This document shows, piece after piece, positions 1 to 12,139 of a stretch of 64,000 bases of DNA (position 1 is the first letter of the stretch; every line of letters begins with the position of its first letter). The notes beneath the pieces were generated by a model that was not told the origin of the DNA, made no database searches, and worked only from the letters and a program-made list of their open reading frames with translations. Made by a program: the position numbers and the translations under genes. Source of the stretch: Rheum nobile (lineage: Eukaryota; Streptophyta; Magnoliopsida; Caryophyllales; Polygonaceae); NCBI GenBank assembly GCA_027886185.1, contig WOAB01000563.1, positions 434,001 to 498,000 on the forward strand, read 5' to 3'.

Positions 1-256
1 GCTCTAGTGGAACTACTTTCCCTCATTATACTTTCTTCCTACATAAATCAGACTTGTTTGCTTTACTTGTTTACTTTCTTGATAACTAAACCCCCGTTTG
101 TGTTACTTGTCATTCACGGCTGCATACTACATCAAACCTTCTCTATGGGATCGACCCTTACTTGTCTACTATACTTTTGTTTAGTGGGTTTGTTAGGATA
201 ATTTACTTTGATAAGGCTAATTAACGACATTTGCTTGTGCATCTTTAGCCACGTCA
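1..256 (+). repeat. 5' LTR (3' portion only) of Athila-like element
   Basis: This is the terminal 256 bp of the 5' LTR, ending in CA just before the primer binding site. It matches 4526-4781 base for base in length. The start of the LTR lies left of the window. Confidence 0.88.
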
Positions 257-260
257 AATT

Positions 261-278
261 TGGCGCCGTTGCCGGGGA
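261..278 (+). other. Primer binding site, tRNA-Asp type
   Basis: The 18-mer TGGCGCCGTTGCCGGGGA is complementary to the 3' end of plant tRNA-Asp(GUC) as I remember it. It begins four bases after the LTR end. This primer choice is usual for Athila/Tat-type plant gypsy elements and differs from the initiator-Met sites of the Tekay and TRIM elements in this window. Confidence 0.85.
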
Positions 279-1503
279 ATTATATTTGAACATAATATTC
301 ATACATCCAATTCCATTGAAGTGTCCACCCCTCTCTGCATTATTGATATTGATAGTTCCATGCATGAAAATGTTAAAACTAATGCAGTAGAGACCGTAGT
401 TGAGTGTTCCGCTAATAAAAGACCTATTGAGTTGTACGAAGTGCGTGTTGGTGATGTCATGCTAGAAGATGTAGGAACTTCTATTCCCTCTACTTTGGGC
501 GCTAGCCCCCTGCACTAACTATATAAGGCTGTAAGCCTCTATCTAGTGACATGTAGCATATTCAGGTCAAGCCATATCAGCCCCCACATCGTTCTAAGTA
601 TGGGGGAGACACTCCAAAGGAAGCACAGATGGAGTCAATGGCAAAGAGGGAACATGGTCTAAGGTTTAAACCTTTCCATGAGAGGTCTCCACAGGAAGAG
701 ACGAGTAGGAGGATTCCAAGGGGACCCTACTCTAAATGGTGAAGGATCTGCACTACGTCGAGCCAACGACGATAACCAAGGCGCTGTCCGGGAGGCAACC
801 CGTGTTAGTCCTTCTTTGATTTTTTCCTTTAATTAGATTATTTTCATAGTTTATTTTCCTTTGTTTCGTTCGCCTGTTACTCACATTACAGGTGTGAAAG
901 TAAACCCGAGAAGAGATGTGGTACCCAGCCAGTCTCACCGCTCTGCGGCGTCCCCTACCGCCCCGCGGTGGAGGTCAGGTATAACCTCTCGACTCTTTTA
1001 AATAAAAAAAAACAAGAATAATGGGCCCCGAAAAAACCTTAAACGGGTGAGTAAAAGCTTATTTCTTAAGTGGTAACTAAGGTTTTGACGGATTGAGTTC
1101 CCTTTGGTGGGCCAAGATTTCTCTTTTGGGCCATGGTATATAACCGGCCCATCATCCCTTTTTCCTTTCTCTTTCCCTGACCTAACCCCACTATCTAACC
1201 CCCCCCCCCCCATTCCAACGCCTCCCTCAAGCTCCCACATCTACTTCCCTCTCTCTCCCCCAAATCCCTGTCGACCTCGAGCCAAATCTAGCCCCAAATC
1301 CCCAATTTGGAGTCCCACCTCGCGCTGCCCCCGCTTCGCGTCGCTGCTGCTACCGCCCCGCGCCGACTTCACCGCGACCCGGCCACAGTTCCCAGTTTCT
1401 CACCGCAACCCTACCGCCCCGCGCTGAGACTCTCCAGGCTGCATGTTTGTTTGTTTGTAAGTTCTCTAGTTTGCCTTGCTTTGAGCACCTCAATTTCCTA
1501 CTT
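279..1503 (+). other. Leader region of Athila-like element
   Basis: No convincing coding region. The stretch carries a polypurine word at 595-607 identical to the real tract before the 3' LTR, GC-rich CCGCGG-type words near 930-975 and 1366-1430, and a C-rich run near 1200-1215. Short open frames here look fortuitous. Confidence 0.5.
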
Positions 1504-2748
1504 ATGGCATCCAAAGGCAAGAAGAAAGTGTCGACTAGGGATGGGAGTGAGGTTTATAATGTGGTGAAGGAGAGGAAGGTGTTGGCTTCGAAGTTTTTCC
1601 ATAAGCCGACTTTGGAGCAATTGGGAATGTTGGCATGTGTGTCTATGTGCTTGACACAGTGTGGGTTAGGAAATTTTCTGGACAAGGCTGCCCCTGCATA
1701 TCCAGAGCTGTGCTACCAGTTTATTGCCTCTTTCAGGAGGCTCACCAATGACTCAGACGATAGGCATCTGCGCAAGATCATGTTCACCTACAATGGGCGT
1801 GATTACTCCTTATCTCTGAAGTTGGTGCATGAAGCCTTGGGTATCACGAAGGACCCAACTGATGGATGGTCTGGTGGTATTCACGATTCCGAGATGATGG
1901 AGTTCTGGCGGGCTGCTACGGGCATAAGTTTCAGGAAGGGTTAGGAGGTGAATTCCAAGTTGGTGAACCCGTGTTTGCGGTTGATCCACAAGGTGATGAT
2001 GAGAGATTTCTTTGGCCATGCAGACGATGGGAAGGTCCCTCTGAAGGACTTCCAGTGGTTTATGATCATCTTGGGTACTGTCCAGTTTACGCCGTGTTGG
2101 GCTACCCTTTTCTTGGGTTCCTTGAAGAGGATTCGTGATGGTGAGCCACGTGATATTTGTGGGGGTGGTCTGATTACACTCCTTTGTGCTAACGTGATTG
2201 CTTGCGATCAGATTCCTCGGCCTGTTGCCTACGCGGTGTATGATTTAGCGCACATGAAGGTGTGCTCCATGATGAAACCACTGGGACAGGATGACGATTT
2301 GGTCTGGTCGTCCTATGAGGGCCACATTTTGATTGTTCCACGGGATTTTGCCTACTCGCCTTCATATGCGGGTTGGTGGATTCCCAGTGATAGCCGGATG
2401 CCGACCGATGATGCCCCTGCTGTCGCTCCTTCAGGTCCGTTTGGGGAGGGCCCTAGTGGTGGTTGTGATGTTGTTGCCGCTGATTCCGTGGGTGGGGACG
2501 ACCCCATGTCTACCCAGTTTGAGGCGTCTTCATCTTCATACGGTCCTGTCGCACCCTGGCAGGAGTTGTATTCTAGATAGGATGCGTTCTCAATGCGCTA
2601 GGATCAGTGGAACTCCCAGATAGAGACCGGTCTACACACTTGGCAGACCCAATTCCGTGTTGATGTAGATGAGCGTCTGGACACCATGGATGCCCATATG
2701 AGAGACTATTTTGGGATGTATCCACCACCACCCTCAGGTCCACAGTGA
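1504..2748 (+). pseudogene. Athila ORF1-like protein, three in-frame TAG stops
   Basis: One frame runs 415 codons from the ATG at 1504 (lysine-rich start MASKGKKK) to TGA at 2746-2748. It is broken only by TAG at 1942, 2578 and 2599. The segment around codons 55-125 (ASFRRL, then YNGRDYSLSL and HEALGI) resembles the conserved block of Arabidopsis Athila ORF1, a gag-like protein. The C-terminal quarter is low-complexity Gly/Ser/Pro followed by a short amphipathic tail ending in proline-rich sequence. All three stops would be one C-to-T change from CAG. The Athila assignment rests on a remembered motif and could be another gag-like family. Confidence 0.65.
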
Positions 2749-3418
2749 GTTTATCTTTTCTTCCCCTATTTTATTTGATGTTCTCTTTTCTACATTGAGG
2801 ACAATGTTCGGTTTAAGTATGGGGGAGGGATATAGACTTGCTATCTTACTTTCCATCTAGCTAGTGTAAATAATTTTGTTTCTGCATTTGTCGTTGTTTG
2901 TTTCTGCATTCTAAAAAAAAAGCCAAAAAGAGGTAAAAAGGCACCCAAAATCCTGGGATGGACTGAAAATCCGAAAGGGCAGTCCAGGTAAAAAGCAGAT
3001 AGTCCGGCTGGTATAGACCAGGGCAAAATTGGACTAGAGTGATGCGAGTATATGTGAGATATCTAGCAAAATGAAATGAGTGGCTAGGTGAAAATCCGAA
3101 AGGGCGCCTAGGCAAGATGAGCGTAAAAGAAGAAGAGTGATTCTAGGATTTCTCCATATTTCTTGGCGAGGCGTCATAAGAAGGGGAATCATAAGGAAGA
3201 CTCGGGTAGGCCACTCGTGGAGTGATAAGGAGCTAGATTGGAGTTAGGATTAGACTATCTTTGCATCACTGGTTTTGGTTATATGGAGCTTATTGTTGAT
3301 ATGTTGTAGTTGCTAGTGTCATATTGTCTTATACTTCCTGAGGCCTTGGTGTTGATTTATAGAGTGAGCTTTTCTTTAGTTTACTCGGGACGAGTAAAGG
3401 TCTAAGTATGGGGGAATT
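2749..3418 (+). other. 3' untranslated internal region and polypurine tract of Athila-like element
   Basis: Non-coding. It contains a second copy of the polypurine word TAAGTATGGGGGA at 2814-2826 just after the ORF, and the third copy at 3403-3415 directly before the LTR start TGATAGG at 3419. The last copy is the functional tract for plus-strand priming by position. In between are short purine-rich and direct-repeat words (for example AAAATCCGAAAGGGC near 2966 and 3091). Confidence 0.7.
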
Positions 3419-4781
3419 TGATAGGTGTTATTTCATACACCTTTACTAGCAATTATTAGCATGATTTGGAGAGGTTTTGGATTAGTTTTGGTGCTAAGTC
3501 TGCAATCCAGATGTTTTGAAGAGAAGTGAAGAAATCCAAGGATTTACAGCTTAGATTGAGCATGAGGATTGAAGAGCAGCAGAAGCAGAGAAGAAGAGAG
3601 CTGGAGAAATGAGTCTACCGCACCGCGTCAGAAGTACCGCGGCCCGACGATGACTCTCAGTGAAGATGAAGCCCGCGCCAGAGGATGCCACCACCCCGCG
3701 GTGGAAGTTCGACGCCTCGCGGTGGAATACACCACCCCGCGGTGGCCGCGCTTAATGACCTCTCGCCAGAGACGATTTAGTTTCCTTTTATGTTTGAAAC
3801 TTTATTTTATTATTATTCTGTTTCCTTTAATTTCAGCTTTAGTTTAACCTAGTTTGTTAAGACTATTTAAGCCTCTTTTCTAGGTTAAGAAAAAAGAGAC
3901 TTTTATCATCGCTTGTTTAGCTTTTCGGTTTTCAGATGTTACTTTCTATAGAGTTTTTCATCCCCTTTGATGGAGAACTAACTTCACCCTTGTTCTGCTA
4001 GACGATTGAAGCAGTACAGTTGATGTGTTTGTGAGATTTCTATTCCTTGTTCTTATCCTTATTTGTATCGGATTGATTCTCTTGGTTATATTGATATTGA
4101 TTTCGTGTTGTTCTTCTTAGCCTGATCAACTAGGTTGAATACGTTTTATCAATTGCTAGGATTGCATATAGGGGTTCCGAGTGCATATCTAGTGGCAAAC
4201 ACAATTGTGCGTATAGGGGTTCTGAGCGTACAATTATGAGTGAGAATTGATTGCATGTTAAGTAGGAGAGTGAGTACTTGTACGTCTTTCTACTTGCATG
4301 TATCCTATATCTTTGTGTGCATTGCTATTGCTGTGTTGGTGCTAAGGTACGCTGACAACTGTGAGAATCAGTAGTATTTTATCATTAGCATAGTAATAAG
4401 TCTATTGACAACTGTGAGAATCAATAGTACTTAAGATCAGGGTGGGAACGACTATCAGGATAATTAAAAGAACTTGGACGAAATAGATTTCAGTGATCAA
4501 ACCCTATCTCTGTATTGTGGATTTCGCTCTAGTGGAACTACTTTCCCTCATTATACTTTCTTCCTACACAAATCAGACGTGTTTGCTTTACTTGTTTACT
4601 TTCTTGATAACTAAACCCCCGTTTGTGTTACTTGTCATTCACGGCTGTATACTACATCAAACCTTCTCTGTGGGATCGACCCTTACTTGTCTACTATACT
4701 TCTGTTTAGTGGATTTGTTAGGATAATTTACTTTGATAAGGCTAATTAACGACATTTGCTTGTGCATCTTTAGCCACGTCA
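3419..4781 (+). repeat. 3' LTR of Athila-like element, 1363 bp
   Basis: It starts with TG directly after the polypurine tract and ends with CA at 4781, matching the 5' LTR end at 256. A cluster of CCCCGCGGTGG-type words at 3688-3746 lies about 120 bp upstream of a weak TATA-like word (3863-3870), where transcription may begin. Two near-repeats of an ACAACTGTGAGAATCA word occur near 4349 and 4407. Confidence 0.88.
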
Positions 4782-4784
4782 AGG

Positions 4785-4865
4785 AGTCCGTCACCGGATT
4801 CAGATGATAAACCCCGCTCAAAGAAGCCTTGTGTGAGGAGTTTGCCATACAAGAAACGTGTTTAG
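4785..4865 (+). pseudogene. C-terminal tail of Tekay leader ORF (ORF0), cut by insertion
   Basis: Twenty-seven codons ending in TAG at 4863-4865. The peptide (SPSPDSDDKPRSKKPC and a short basic tail) aligns with the last residues of the intact leader ORF at 32267-31341 (NPSPELDGEPSPKRPC). The upstream part was displaced beyond the window by the element ending at 4781. This match is what identifies the Athila-like element as an insertion into this Tekay copy. No function is known to me. Confidence 0.7.
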
Positions 4866-4949
4866 GGCGCCTTGATATGGGCCAACGTTGATTGTAGTAG
4901 TTTCTTTTGCGTATGTTTTGATGTATATACGGTGAAGTATAAAAAAAAA

Positions 4950-4984
4950 ATCTCCGAGCAATTTTGTTCGAAAGCTCGGGAGAT
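4950..4984 (+). other. Conserved leader hairpin between ORF0 and gag
   Basis: The arms ATCTCCGAGC (4950-4959) and GCTCGGGAGAT (4974-4984) form a 10-bp stem with one bulged base and a 14-nt loop, 140 bp before the gag ATG. The second Tekay copy has a hairpin of the same size at the same place (31237-31203, minus) with a C:G to T:A replacement in the stem. A role in RNA packaging, dimerisation or translation is inference. Confidence 0.65.
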
Positions 4985-5123
4985 TCCTTTGTAAAATCAG
5001 TAGCTCAGTTAAAAGTTCATCTATATAATTAACCAGTTGATCTACTCTGAGTCAATTTGATTACATTAAGTATGATGGAATGATATTAATGTATAAAGTA
5101 CTTGGAATTTGATCGGTAAACAG

Positions 5124-8100
5124 ATGGTGAATACAAGGAACACTATCTGTACTGGTGCTGGGCCAAGCAATGACCCCAGACCAATTATAAGGAATGTTCC
5201 AGACCCTGTGGAGGAAAACGAATCAATTTCCTATAATAACCCTAGGGGCAATGACCAAGCTCAGGCCAACGCTCCGATGGTGTTTGATGCAACGGCAGTT
5301 GCAGCTATTCGGGGAATATTTATACAAGTGTTCGCCGATGTTATGCAACATGTTGCACCTCAGGCACAAGGTGTGCCAATTCTGCCAGAAATTCCTAGGT
5401 TCGTGGAACCTAATGTTCATATACACCGTGATGAGACGGCCAGGAATAAGGATAATTATGGTCGAGCATTGAAGACCATTAACTCTATGAGGCCGGACAG
5501 TTATGACGGAAAAGGGGAGCCGGTCAGGGTGGCTCATTGGTTTTCCCATATGGAGCGGTTGTTCCGCAATATCGAATGCACCGAGGCTGAGAAGGTGCAT
5601 ATAGCTTCTCTTCAGTTGAAGGGAGATGCTAGTGAATGGTGGGAGAACACTGGGCTGGCTGATCGGGCTGATCTGAACTGGGGGATGTTCAAGACGAAGA
5701 TGAATGATCGTTTCTTTTCCCAAGTCATGCGGGACGAGAAACACAAGGAATTCCTTTATCCCAATAATGACGGATTGAAAGTGACCGAGCTAGCGGCCAA
5801 GTTCAATCATTTATTACAATACGCTGGGTTTGTTGTGTCCAGCGAGGAACATAAGATTTGGCATTTCCATGAGTGGATGAGCCCAGACATTAAACCGATG
5901 ATGTTGCGTCACGGGTGCTCTACCTTGGAGAAATATGTGGATGCAGCGTATAAGTTGGAGGTGACTCTGGAAGAGTCAACCAAGAGACGGAATCGCCAGA
6001 GGTCGATGCAAAATCAATCTCAGGCAAGTGGATTTAAACGTCCTGCGCCGCCGACCAACTTCGACAAGTCCGGCAAAGCAAGGACAGAGATGACTCAAGG
6101 AGGGTCAACACAACAATCAGGTCAGGGCAAGAGTCTGATCCAATGTCACAATTGTGGTACAGCTGGGCACAGAAACTTTGTGTGTCCGAAGGAAAAGAAG
6201 ACGTGTTTTGGTTGTGGGAAGGAAGGGCATATGCAGAGGTTCTATCGACAGGGAAAGCAGAAGGGAACAGAGTCACAGCAGGGGTCTGTTAACCAGAACA
6301 ACCGACCTAGGTTCAAACCAATGGAGACTCCTAGTCCTTCGATGCAGACGACTGCACAGAACAAAGGCAAAGCCCCAGCTATTTCAGGAGGTCAGGGTCA
6401 ACGCCTGTACGAGATGCGTGAGGCTGATGGACCTAACGCTCCAGTTGCTCAAGGTACTCTATACCTTCATTCTACTTCAGTGTGCATACTGTTTGATTCG
6501 GGTGCTACCCATTCCTTTATTTCAGAGAATTGTGTTAGTAAGTTAGGTTTAGTCTGCAACGAGGTTTGTGAACCTTTCATTGTGAATCTTCCTAATGGTG
6601 ACCATTTAGTGGGCATCAAGCGTTTGTCAGAATTTCCGATTACCATTCAAGGTAAGAAGTTCGAGGCAGATTTAATCTGTATTGCTATGGCTCCATACGA
6701 CATTATTCTCGGTATGGATTGGCTGACGCGTCATGGGGTGGTGATCGACTTTAGTTCAAGGACTGTAACAGTGTCATCTGGGGGCCAGTGTGTGTGCAAA
6801 TTCAAGGGTCGGAATGACGCGGATAACGGCATGCTTATCAATGCGATGGCTGCGTTTAAGCTACTTCGACAAGGTTGTGTCGGGTACCTTTGCTACCTGG
6901 AAACGCCCATGAAAGATGAACCAACAATTCTTGATATTCTCGTGATTAATGAATTTCCTGATGTTTTTCCGGAAGAGATTCCTGGATTACCCCCGAAACA
7001 TGACGTAGAATTTTATATTGATCTCGAGCCTGGTACTGCGCCGATTTCGAAGGCTCCGTATCGGATGGCTCCTGCGGAAATGCAAGAGTTGAAGAAGCAA
7101 CTTGAGGATCTTCTCGACAAAGGATATGTAAGGTCGAGCGCATCACCTTGGGGCGCTCCGGTGTTATTTGTCAAGAAGAAGGATGGATCGTTTCGACTTT
7201 GCATCGACTACCGTGAGTTGAATAAAGTCACGATCAAGAACAAATATCCTTTTCCAAGGATTGATGATCTGTTGGATCAACTACAGGGAGCAAAAGTCTT
7301 TTCCAAGATCGATCTGAGATCTGGTTATCATCAGCTCAGGATTCGTGAGGAAGATATTCCGAGGACTGCATTCCGGACGAGATATGGTCACTACGAGTTC
7401 GTAGTCATGCCATTTGGACTTACGAATGCTCCAGCGGTTTTCATGGACCTGATGAACTGATGTTTTCACCAGTACTTGGATAAGTTCGTGGTGGTCTTCA
7501 TCGACGACATTTTGATCTACTCCCCGAGCATGGAAGCTCATGAGGAACATCTTCAAATTATTTTATCAGTCCTTAGACAAAATCAACTATATGCGAAATT
7601 GTCTAAGTGCGACTTTTGGATCAAGGAAGTGGCTTTCTTAGGACACGTGATCAATGAGAATGGGGTGATGGTTGATCCCCAGAAAATTGAAGCAGTAGCT
7701 AATTGGAAGCGGCCTCAGAACGTGAAGGAGGTGCGTAGCTTCCTAGGACTTGCGGGATACTACAGACGGTTCGTAGAGGGATTTTCTAAGATCGCTCTAC
7801 CTATGACCGGTCTGCTCCGCAAGGTCCATAAGACGTTTGTCTGGAATGACAAGTGCGAGGCTAGTTTTCAAAAGCTGAAGCAATGTCTGACCTCGGCACC
7901 AGTTTTGACACTGCCGGAAGGAAATTACGATTATGCGGTCTATAGTGATGCTTCGAAAAATGGGTTGGGATGTGTGTTGATGCAGAGAGGCAAGGTGATT
8001 GCTTATGCATCAAGACAGCTGAAAACTTATGAAGAAAACTATCCGACGCATGATCTGGAGTTAGCAGCAGTGGTGTTTGCGCTGAAGATTTGGAGACACT

Positions 8101-9825
8101 ATCTCTATGGTGTGAGATGCCAAGTCTTCACTGATCACAAGAGTCTCAAATACATATTTACTCAGAAGGAGCTGAATATGAGACAACGGCATTGGTTGGA
8201 GCTACTCAAAGACTACGACATCGAATTGCTGTATCATCCGGGCAAGGCTAATGTAGTAGCTGATGCATTAAGCCGAAAGACATCGCACGAGACTATAGTG
8301 GCTTTGCTTGTCGCTCAGACCAAACTGAACCAAGAATTGTGCGAGATTGAAGTCTTGTATGATCAACGTCGTGGATACCTGAGTATGCTTGAGATTCAAG
8401 CTACGCTTCTTGACCAGATCAAGGAGAAGCAGGTCGATGATGTAATTTTGGTGAAGCTATGTAGCGAAGTAATGGACGGGAAAGCTCCCGGTTTCGTGAT
8501 TCAGGAAGATGGATCACTCTGGTTTCTGGACCGGATTTGTGTGTCTGACGTTGAGGGACTTCGCTAATTGGTGATGAGGGAAGCCCATTCATCAGCCTAT
8601 TCTATACATCCAGGCTCTAGCAAGATGTACAAGGACCTCAGAATGAAGTTCTGGTGGCCCAACATGAAGTGGGATGTGGCAGAGTTTGTGGCAAAATGCT
8701 TGACTTGTCAGAAGGTCAAGATCGAACATCGACGACCCGGTGGAGAATTGCTACCACTTCCAGTTCCAGAATGGAAGTGGGAGGATATTGCAATGGATTT
8801 CGTCACAGGGCTATCCAAGACTCGAAGTCAGAAAGATGCTATATGGTTTATCGTTGACGGGCTCACGAAAAGTGCTCACTTCGTGGCTATCAAGACAACA
8901 TGGGGAACCCAAAAGCTGTCAGAAGTATTTTTACACGAAGTTATCCGTTTGCATGGTGCTCCAAAGACCATTGTATCGGATCGCGATGGCCGATTCATGT
9001 CAAGATTCTGGAAGGAATTGCACAAGGCCATGGGAACCGAGTTAAGGTTCAGTACTGCGTTTCATCCTCAAACTGATGGACAGTCTGAGAGGACCATCCA
9101 GACCTTGCTAATAGCTTGTGTACTCGACGTTCGACTAGCTGGGAAGACAGCCTGAGTCTGATTGAGTTCACCTACAACAATAGCTGGCATGCTACTATTA
9201 AGATGGCCCATTTGAGTCTTTGTACGGTCGTAAATGCAGATCTCCGATTTGTTGAAATGAGAATGCCGACAAGATTCTGCTCGGACCAGAGCTAGTCGAA
9301 CGGACTGCCTCGGACATTGCTTTGATAAGACAAAGGATGTTGACGGCCCAGAGCCGATAAAAGTCGTACGCTGATCCGAAGCGTAGGAATGTTGAGTTTG
9401 AGGTTGGTGATAAAGTGTTTGTAAATGTATCACCGACCAAAGGTGTATTCAGATTTGGTAAGCGTGGGAAGCTTAACCCTCGCTACGTGGGACCACTTGA
9501 GATCCTTGATAGGGTGGGATCTCTAGCGTACCGTTTGGCATTGCCGCCATCGGCACATCCAGTGCACAACGTGTTCCACGTATCCTTGTTAAGGAAGTAT
9601 GTGCCAGATGAATCTCATGTGTTGAGTTATGAAGACATCGAGATCCAGGCAAATGGTACCTACGAGGAGATACCTATGCGTATTCTCGAGCGCCGTGAGA
9701 AGCATTTACGCAACAAGGTTGTACCGTTGGTACGAATTTTGAGGTCCAAGTCAGGAACCGAGGAGGTTACTTGGGAGACTGAAGAGGATATGCTTAGACG
9801 CTTTCCCGAGTTGTTGTCGGCCTAG
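5124..9825 (+). pseudogene. Tekay gag-pol polyprotein, disrupted
   Basis: The first ATG in a conserved context is at 5124; it matches the start in the second copy. Domains in order: gag (WFSHMERLF and DASEWWE near residues 138-185), CCHC knuckle CHNCGTAGHRNFVC, a second knuckle with its last Cys replaced by Tyr, protease LFDSGATHSFIS, reverse transcriptase with RLCIDYRELN and catalytic FIDD, RNase H (YSDAS, TDHKSL), integrase HHCC (CLTCQ) and DDE core (DFVTGL, DRDGRF), and a C-terminal chromodomain ending near EEVTWETEEDM. Breaks: TGA 7458, TAA 8565, a 9-bp deletion and frameshift near 9107-9127, another near 9210, TGA 9253 and TAA 9358. It normally supplies capsid and replication enzymes; this copy cannot. 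Confidence 0.92.
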
Positions 9826-10119
9826 AATAGCCAAGTTTCGGGGTCGAAACTTCTTTTAAGGGGGAGGTAATGTAATATCCCTCATTTTATAAGGATATTT
9901 TGGAATTTTTCCAACTCCCGTATTACTAGTCGGATTAATTTTAAGAGAGTTTCGGACATTCTGTAAATTGTTTGAACTCTGTAATATTTTTCTGAGTAAT
10001 ATATAATACAGTTGAAGTATTTTCGGGGTTAAATTGTCGATCGTGTACAAATATATTTAACCCGGGGTTAAGAAAATTAACCCAAAAGTGAATCGGATTA
10101 GAAGGGTGAAAATTGGGCT

Positions 10120-10200
10120 TGACCGCACCCCGCGGCCAAGTGACCGCACCCCGCGGCCAAGTGACCGCACCCCGCGGCCAAGTGACCGCACCCGCGGCGA
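10120..10200 (+). repeat. 21-bp GC-rich tandem repeat in Tekay LTR
   Basis: Copies begin at 10120, 10141 and 10162, with a partial copy at 10183; each contains CCGCACCCCGCGGCCAAG. Both strands stay open through it, so the short ORFs it yields are repeat artefacts. It lies upstream of the TATA box and may act as an enhancer or methylation target (inference). Confidence 0.85.
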
Positions 10201-10344
10201 GGGCCAAAAGCTGAGGCGGCTTCGTCTTCGCGATAAGCTTCAGCTGCAACTCGCCGGAGTGTCAGGTCTGAGCAGCCCAAGTGGCACCTTGACCTGTCCC
10301 CTTGTCTCCTTGCTTGTTCCCTTTGAGGAAGCTCGTTTTAGGAC

Positions 10345-10352
10345 TATAAAAG
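10345..10352 (+). promoter_or_regulatory. TATA box of Tekay LTR
   Basis: TATAAAAG followed by GGATCGG, placed 475 bp into the LTR, as expected for the U3/R border of a long plant LTR. Confidence 0.6.
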
Positions 10353-11763
10353 GGATCGGAATCAGAGGAGGCGAAGCTTCATCTCCTTCCTCTGTTTTTC
10401 CTCTATTTTCACCATTTCCATCTGATTTTTAAGCTCTCATCGGAGTGTTCTTTGAGTAAGGAAGGGTACCTCTAGTGGTATTTGAAGGTCTAAGGTGTTT
10501 GGAGATCGAACAATAATCAAATCGAAAGGAACGAAGCGATTTGGTAAGTTTTTCTCCATTGAAGCGATGTCGCGAGCTCGCCACTGTCTATCCACCGCAC
10601 CCCACGGCAAGCTCCCACCGCACCCGCGGCGAGCCTTGTCCGAGTGTGTGTTCGTGGGTGTTTGGCTTTGGGCGAGGCTCGATTCCTTTGATTCTTTTCC
10701 TATTCTTTTAGATTCAATTATGAGGATATTGAATCTAACTTAGGGTCTCGTTATGGGTCGTTTCTTAGGGATTTATTATCCAAGATCTGCCCCAGTTTCA
10801 GATCCAGGAACTCGGCGTTTCTAAGCCTTGTTCGAACTCGTCTGATCTAAGGCAAGTGGCGGTTCGCTCTTGCTCATCATTCCATACTTCAATTAATTAT
10901 CAATTGTTTTATTGTTAATTAATTTGGGATGATTTCTTGTTTATGTTGGGAACAGTTTTGTTAAAAGGATAAAATGATTAAAAGATGATATTAATAGGTT
11001 GTATTTCTGCTAGAATCAACGCTATTATATATGTGATTAGTATATGATAATATACTAGGTTGTATATCTGCTAGAACGACGTTAGTTATGATATATGTTT
11101 ATGATGTGGGCCATGTTGGCTTTGATGTGGACTATTATTGTGTTGAACTGTTAGTTAGCACGAGTATTCGTAGGAACGCTTGGACCTTGCGAGGTCCATT
11201 CGTTTCTTTATAACTGGCAAATAACAGGGCGATCAAGACCCTATGCCAAACTTCTGGTCATGACCAACCGTGATGTGGATTTAGGTTTGGACCTTGTGAG
11301 GTCCATTCCTTCGATATATGTCCCTCATGACGAAACATATATCTAAAAGCTTATAACGTGATGTGTGTGTTTTGGAATTAAATAAGATAAGTGTCATTGT
11401 CGCACATATTTAATATACCTTGGGCGAGTATTGCAGCTAGGCGCTAGTGCAGCTAGGAAAGCTCGTCTTAACTTTTAGTCGCTCGAATGCGATACTGTGA
11501 TTCTGTGATTGTGTGTAATTAATTAATGGTCCCCAACATTTGTCATGCTTCCGATAAGGCTCAATTCATTGGAGTCTTCTTTTGGGATTGATTGTTGTGA
11601 GACTCGGTCTCCAGAATCTTCTCTTGTGCATACCTCTTGTTATTCCAGTAGAAGTATGATGGTTGACTATCATCATCGGTTATTATTCGAGAAGCGATGA
11701 GTCTAACCTAATACGACTGCTTTGAACCACTCTGCTTTATACCCTTGCATGGTCTTTCATTAG

Positions 11764-11826
11764 ACTAACCAACCGATAATTCCCTTGCATGGTTGGCTGG
11801 TGTCATCCGTTCGATTCGGCACATCA
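11764..11826 (+). other. Conserved block with hairpin in Tekay LTR
   Basis: The arms ACTAACCAACC (11764-11774) and GGTTGGCTGGT (11791-11801) can pair, and the following 25 bp are nearly identical in three other Tekay LTR copies (24244-24289 and 32842-32887 on minus, and about 23147-23190 on plus). It lies about 1.4 kb downstream of the TATA box, so it would be in the 5' leader of the RNA. Function unknown. Confidence 0.55.
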
Positions 11827-12139
11827 GATAAATTGAGGATCCGAGAAGGCTAGAGCAACTATGAGGATGGACGGTGTTTTGACAAACTATTTTGTTTTAA
11901 GACTTCCGTTGTGTTATTTATGTTAAGACTTCCGCTGTAATAATTCTGATCTTGTATTTTGAAGGATTTGGAAATTGTTGTATTCCCGAGACTTTGGTTT
12001 TAATGAAAGTTGTAATATTTGGTATTATAACTGTGGTTTGTTGGTTTACATCAACTGGAAAAGCCTGGGGTGACTTCGGGATATTATATCTGAAGTCACT
12101 GGCAGTAATACTTTCAAGATGAGATTTGGGGGTGTTACA

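Larger units (their letters stand above)
1..4781 (+). mobile_element. Non-autonomous Athila-like LTR retrotransposon, 5' end cut by window edge
   Basis: Bases 1-256 align without gaps to 4526-4781 (six mismatches by eye, about 2.3%), so they are the end of the 5' LTR and the end of the 3' LTR. A tRNA-Asp primer site follows the first LTR and a polypurine tract precedes the second. The internal part (257-3418) holds only a broken ORF1-like gene and no protease, reverse transcriptase or integrase, so the element must borrow enzymes from a relative. It sits inside the leader ORF of the next element; its target duplication should be AGGAG (4782-4786), but the left copy is outside the window. Low LTR divergence implies a fairly recent insertion. 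Confidence 0.85.
4782..12139 (+). mobile_element. Tekay-type chromovirus (Ty3/gypsy), 5' end outside window
   Basis: Plus-strand Ty3/gypsy element of the Tekay (Del) type. In order: tail of a leader ORF (4785-4865), a hairpin leader, gag-pol ending in a chromodomain (5124-9825), polypurine tract (about 9858-9870) and the 3' LTR (9871-12139). Its 5' LTR and most of the leader ORF lie left of the window because the Athila-like element inserted into the leader ORF. The element in turn sits in ORF2 of a minus-strand LINE, whose sequence resumes at 12140. Coding capacity is lost through four stops and at least two frameshifts. Confidence 0.87.
9871..12139 (+). repeat. 3' LTR of left Tekay element, 2269 bp
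   Basis: It starts TGTAATATCC right after the purine tract and ends GGTGTTACA, giving the usual TG...CA ends. A TATA box (TATAAAAG, 10345-10352) marks the likely transcription start. Three and a half copies of a 21-bp GC-rich repeat lie 150-225 bp upstream of it. Two palindromic words near 11188-11204 and 11287-11303 (GGACCT...AGGTCC) lie downstream. A block at about 11764-11826 is conserved in the other Tekay LTRs of this window. Confidence 0.88.

Noticed and set aside
4657..4848. Minus-strand ORF at the 3' LTR end
   Set aside because: It crosses the LTR/ORF0 junction and resembles the antisense ORF in the other LTR copy; no gene signal.
10088..10432. ORF reading DRTPRPS repeats
   Set aside because: Product of the 21-bp LTR repeat; the opposite strand is open as well.
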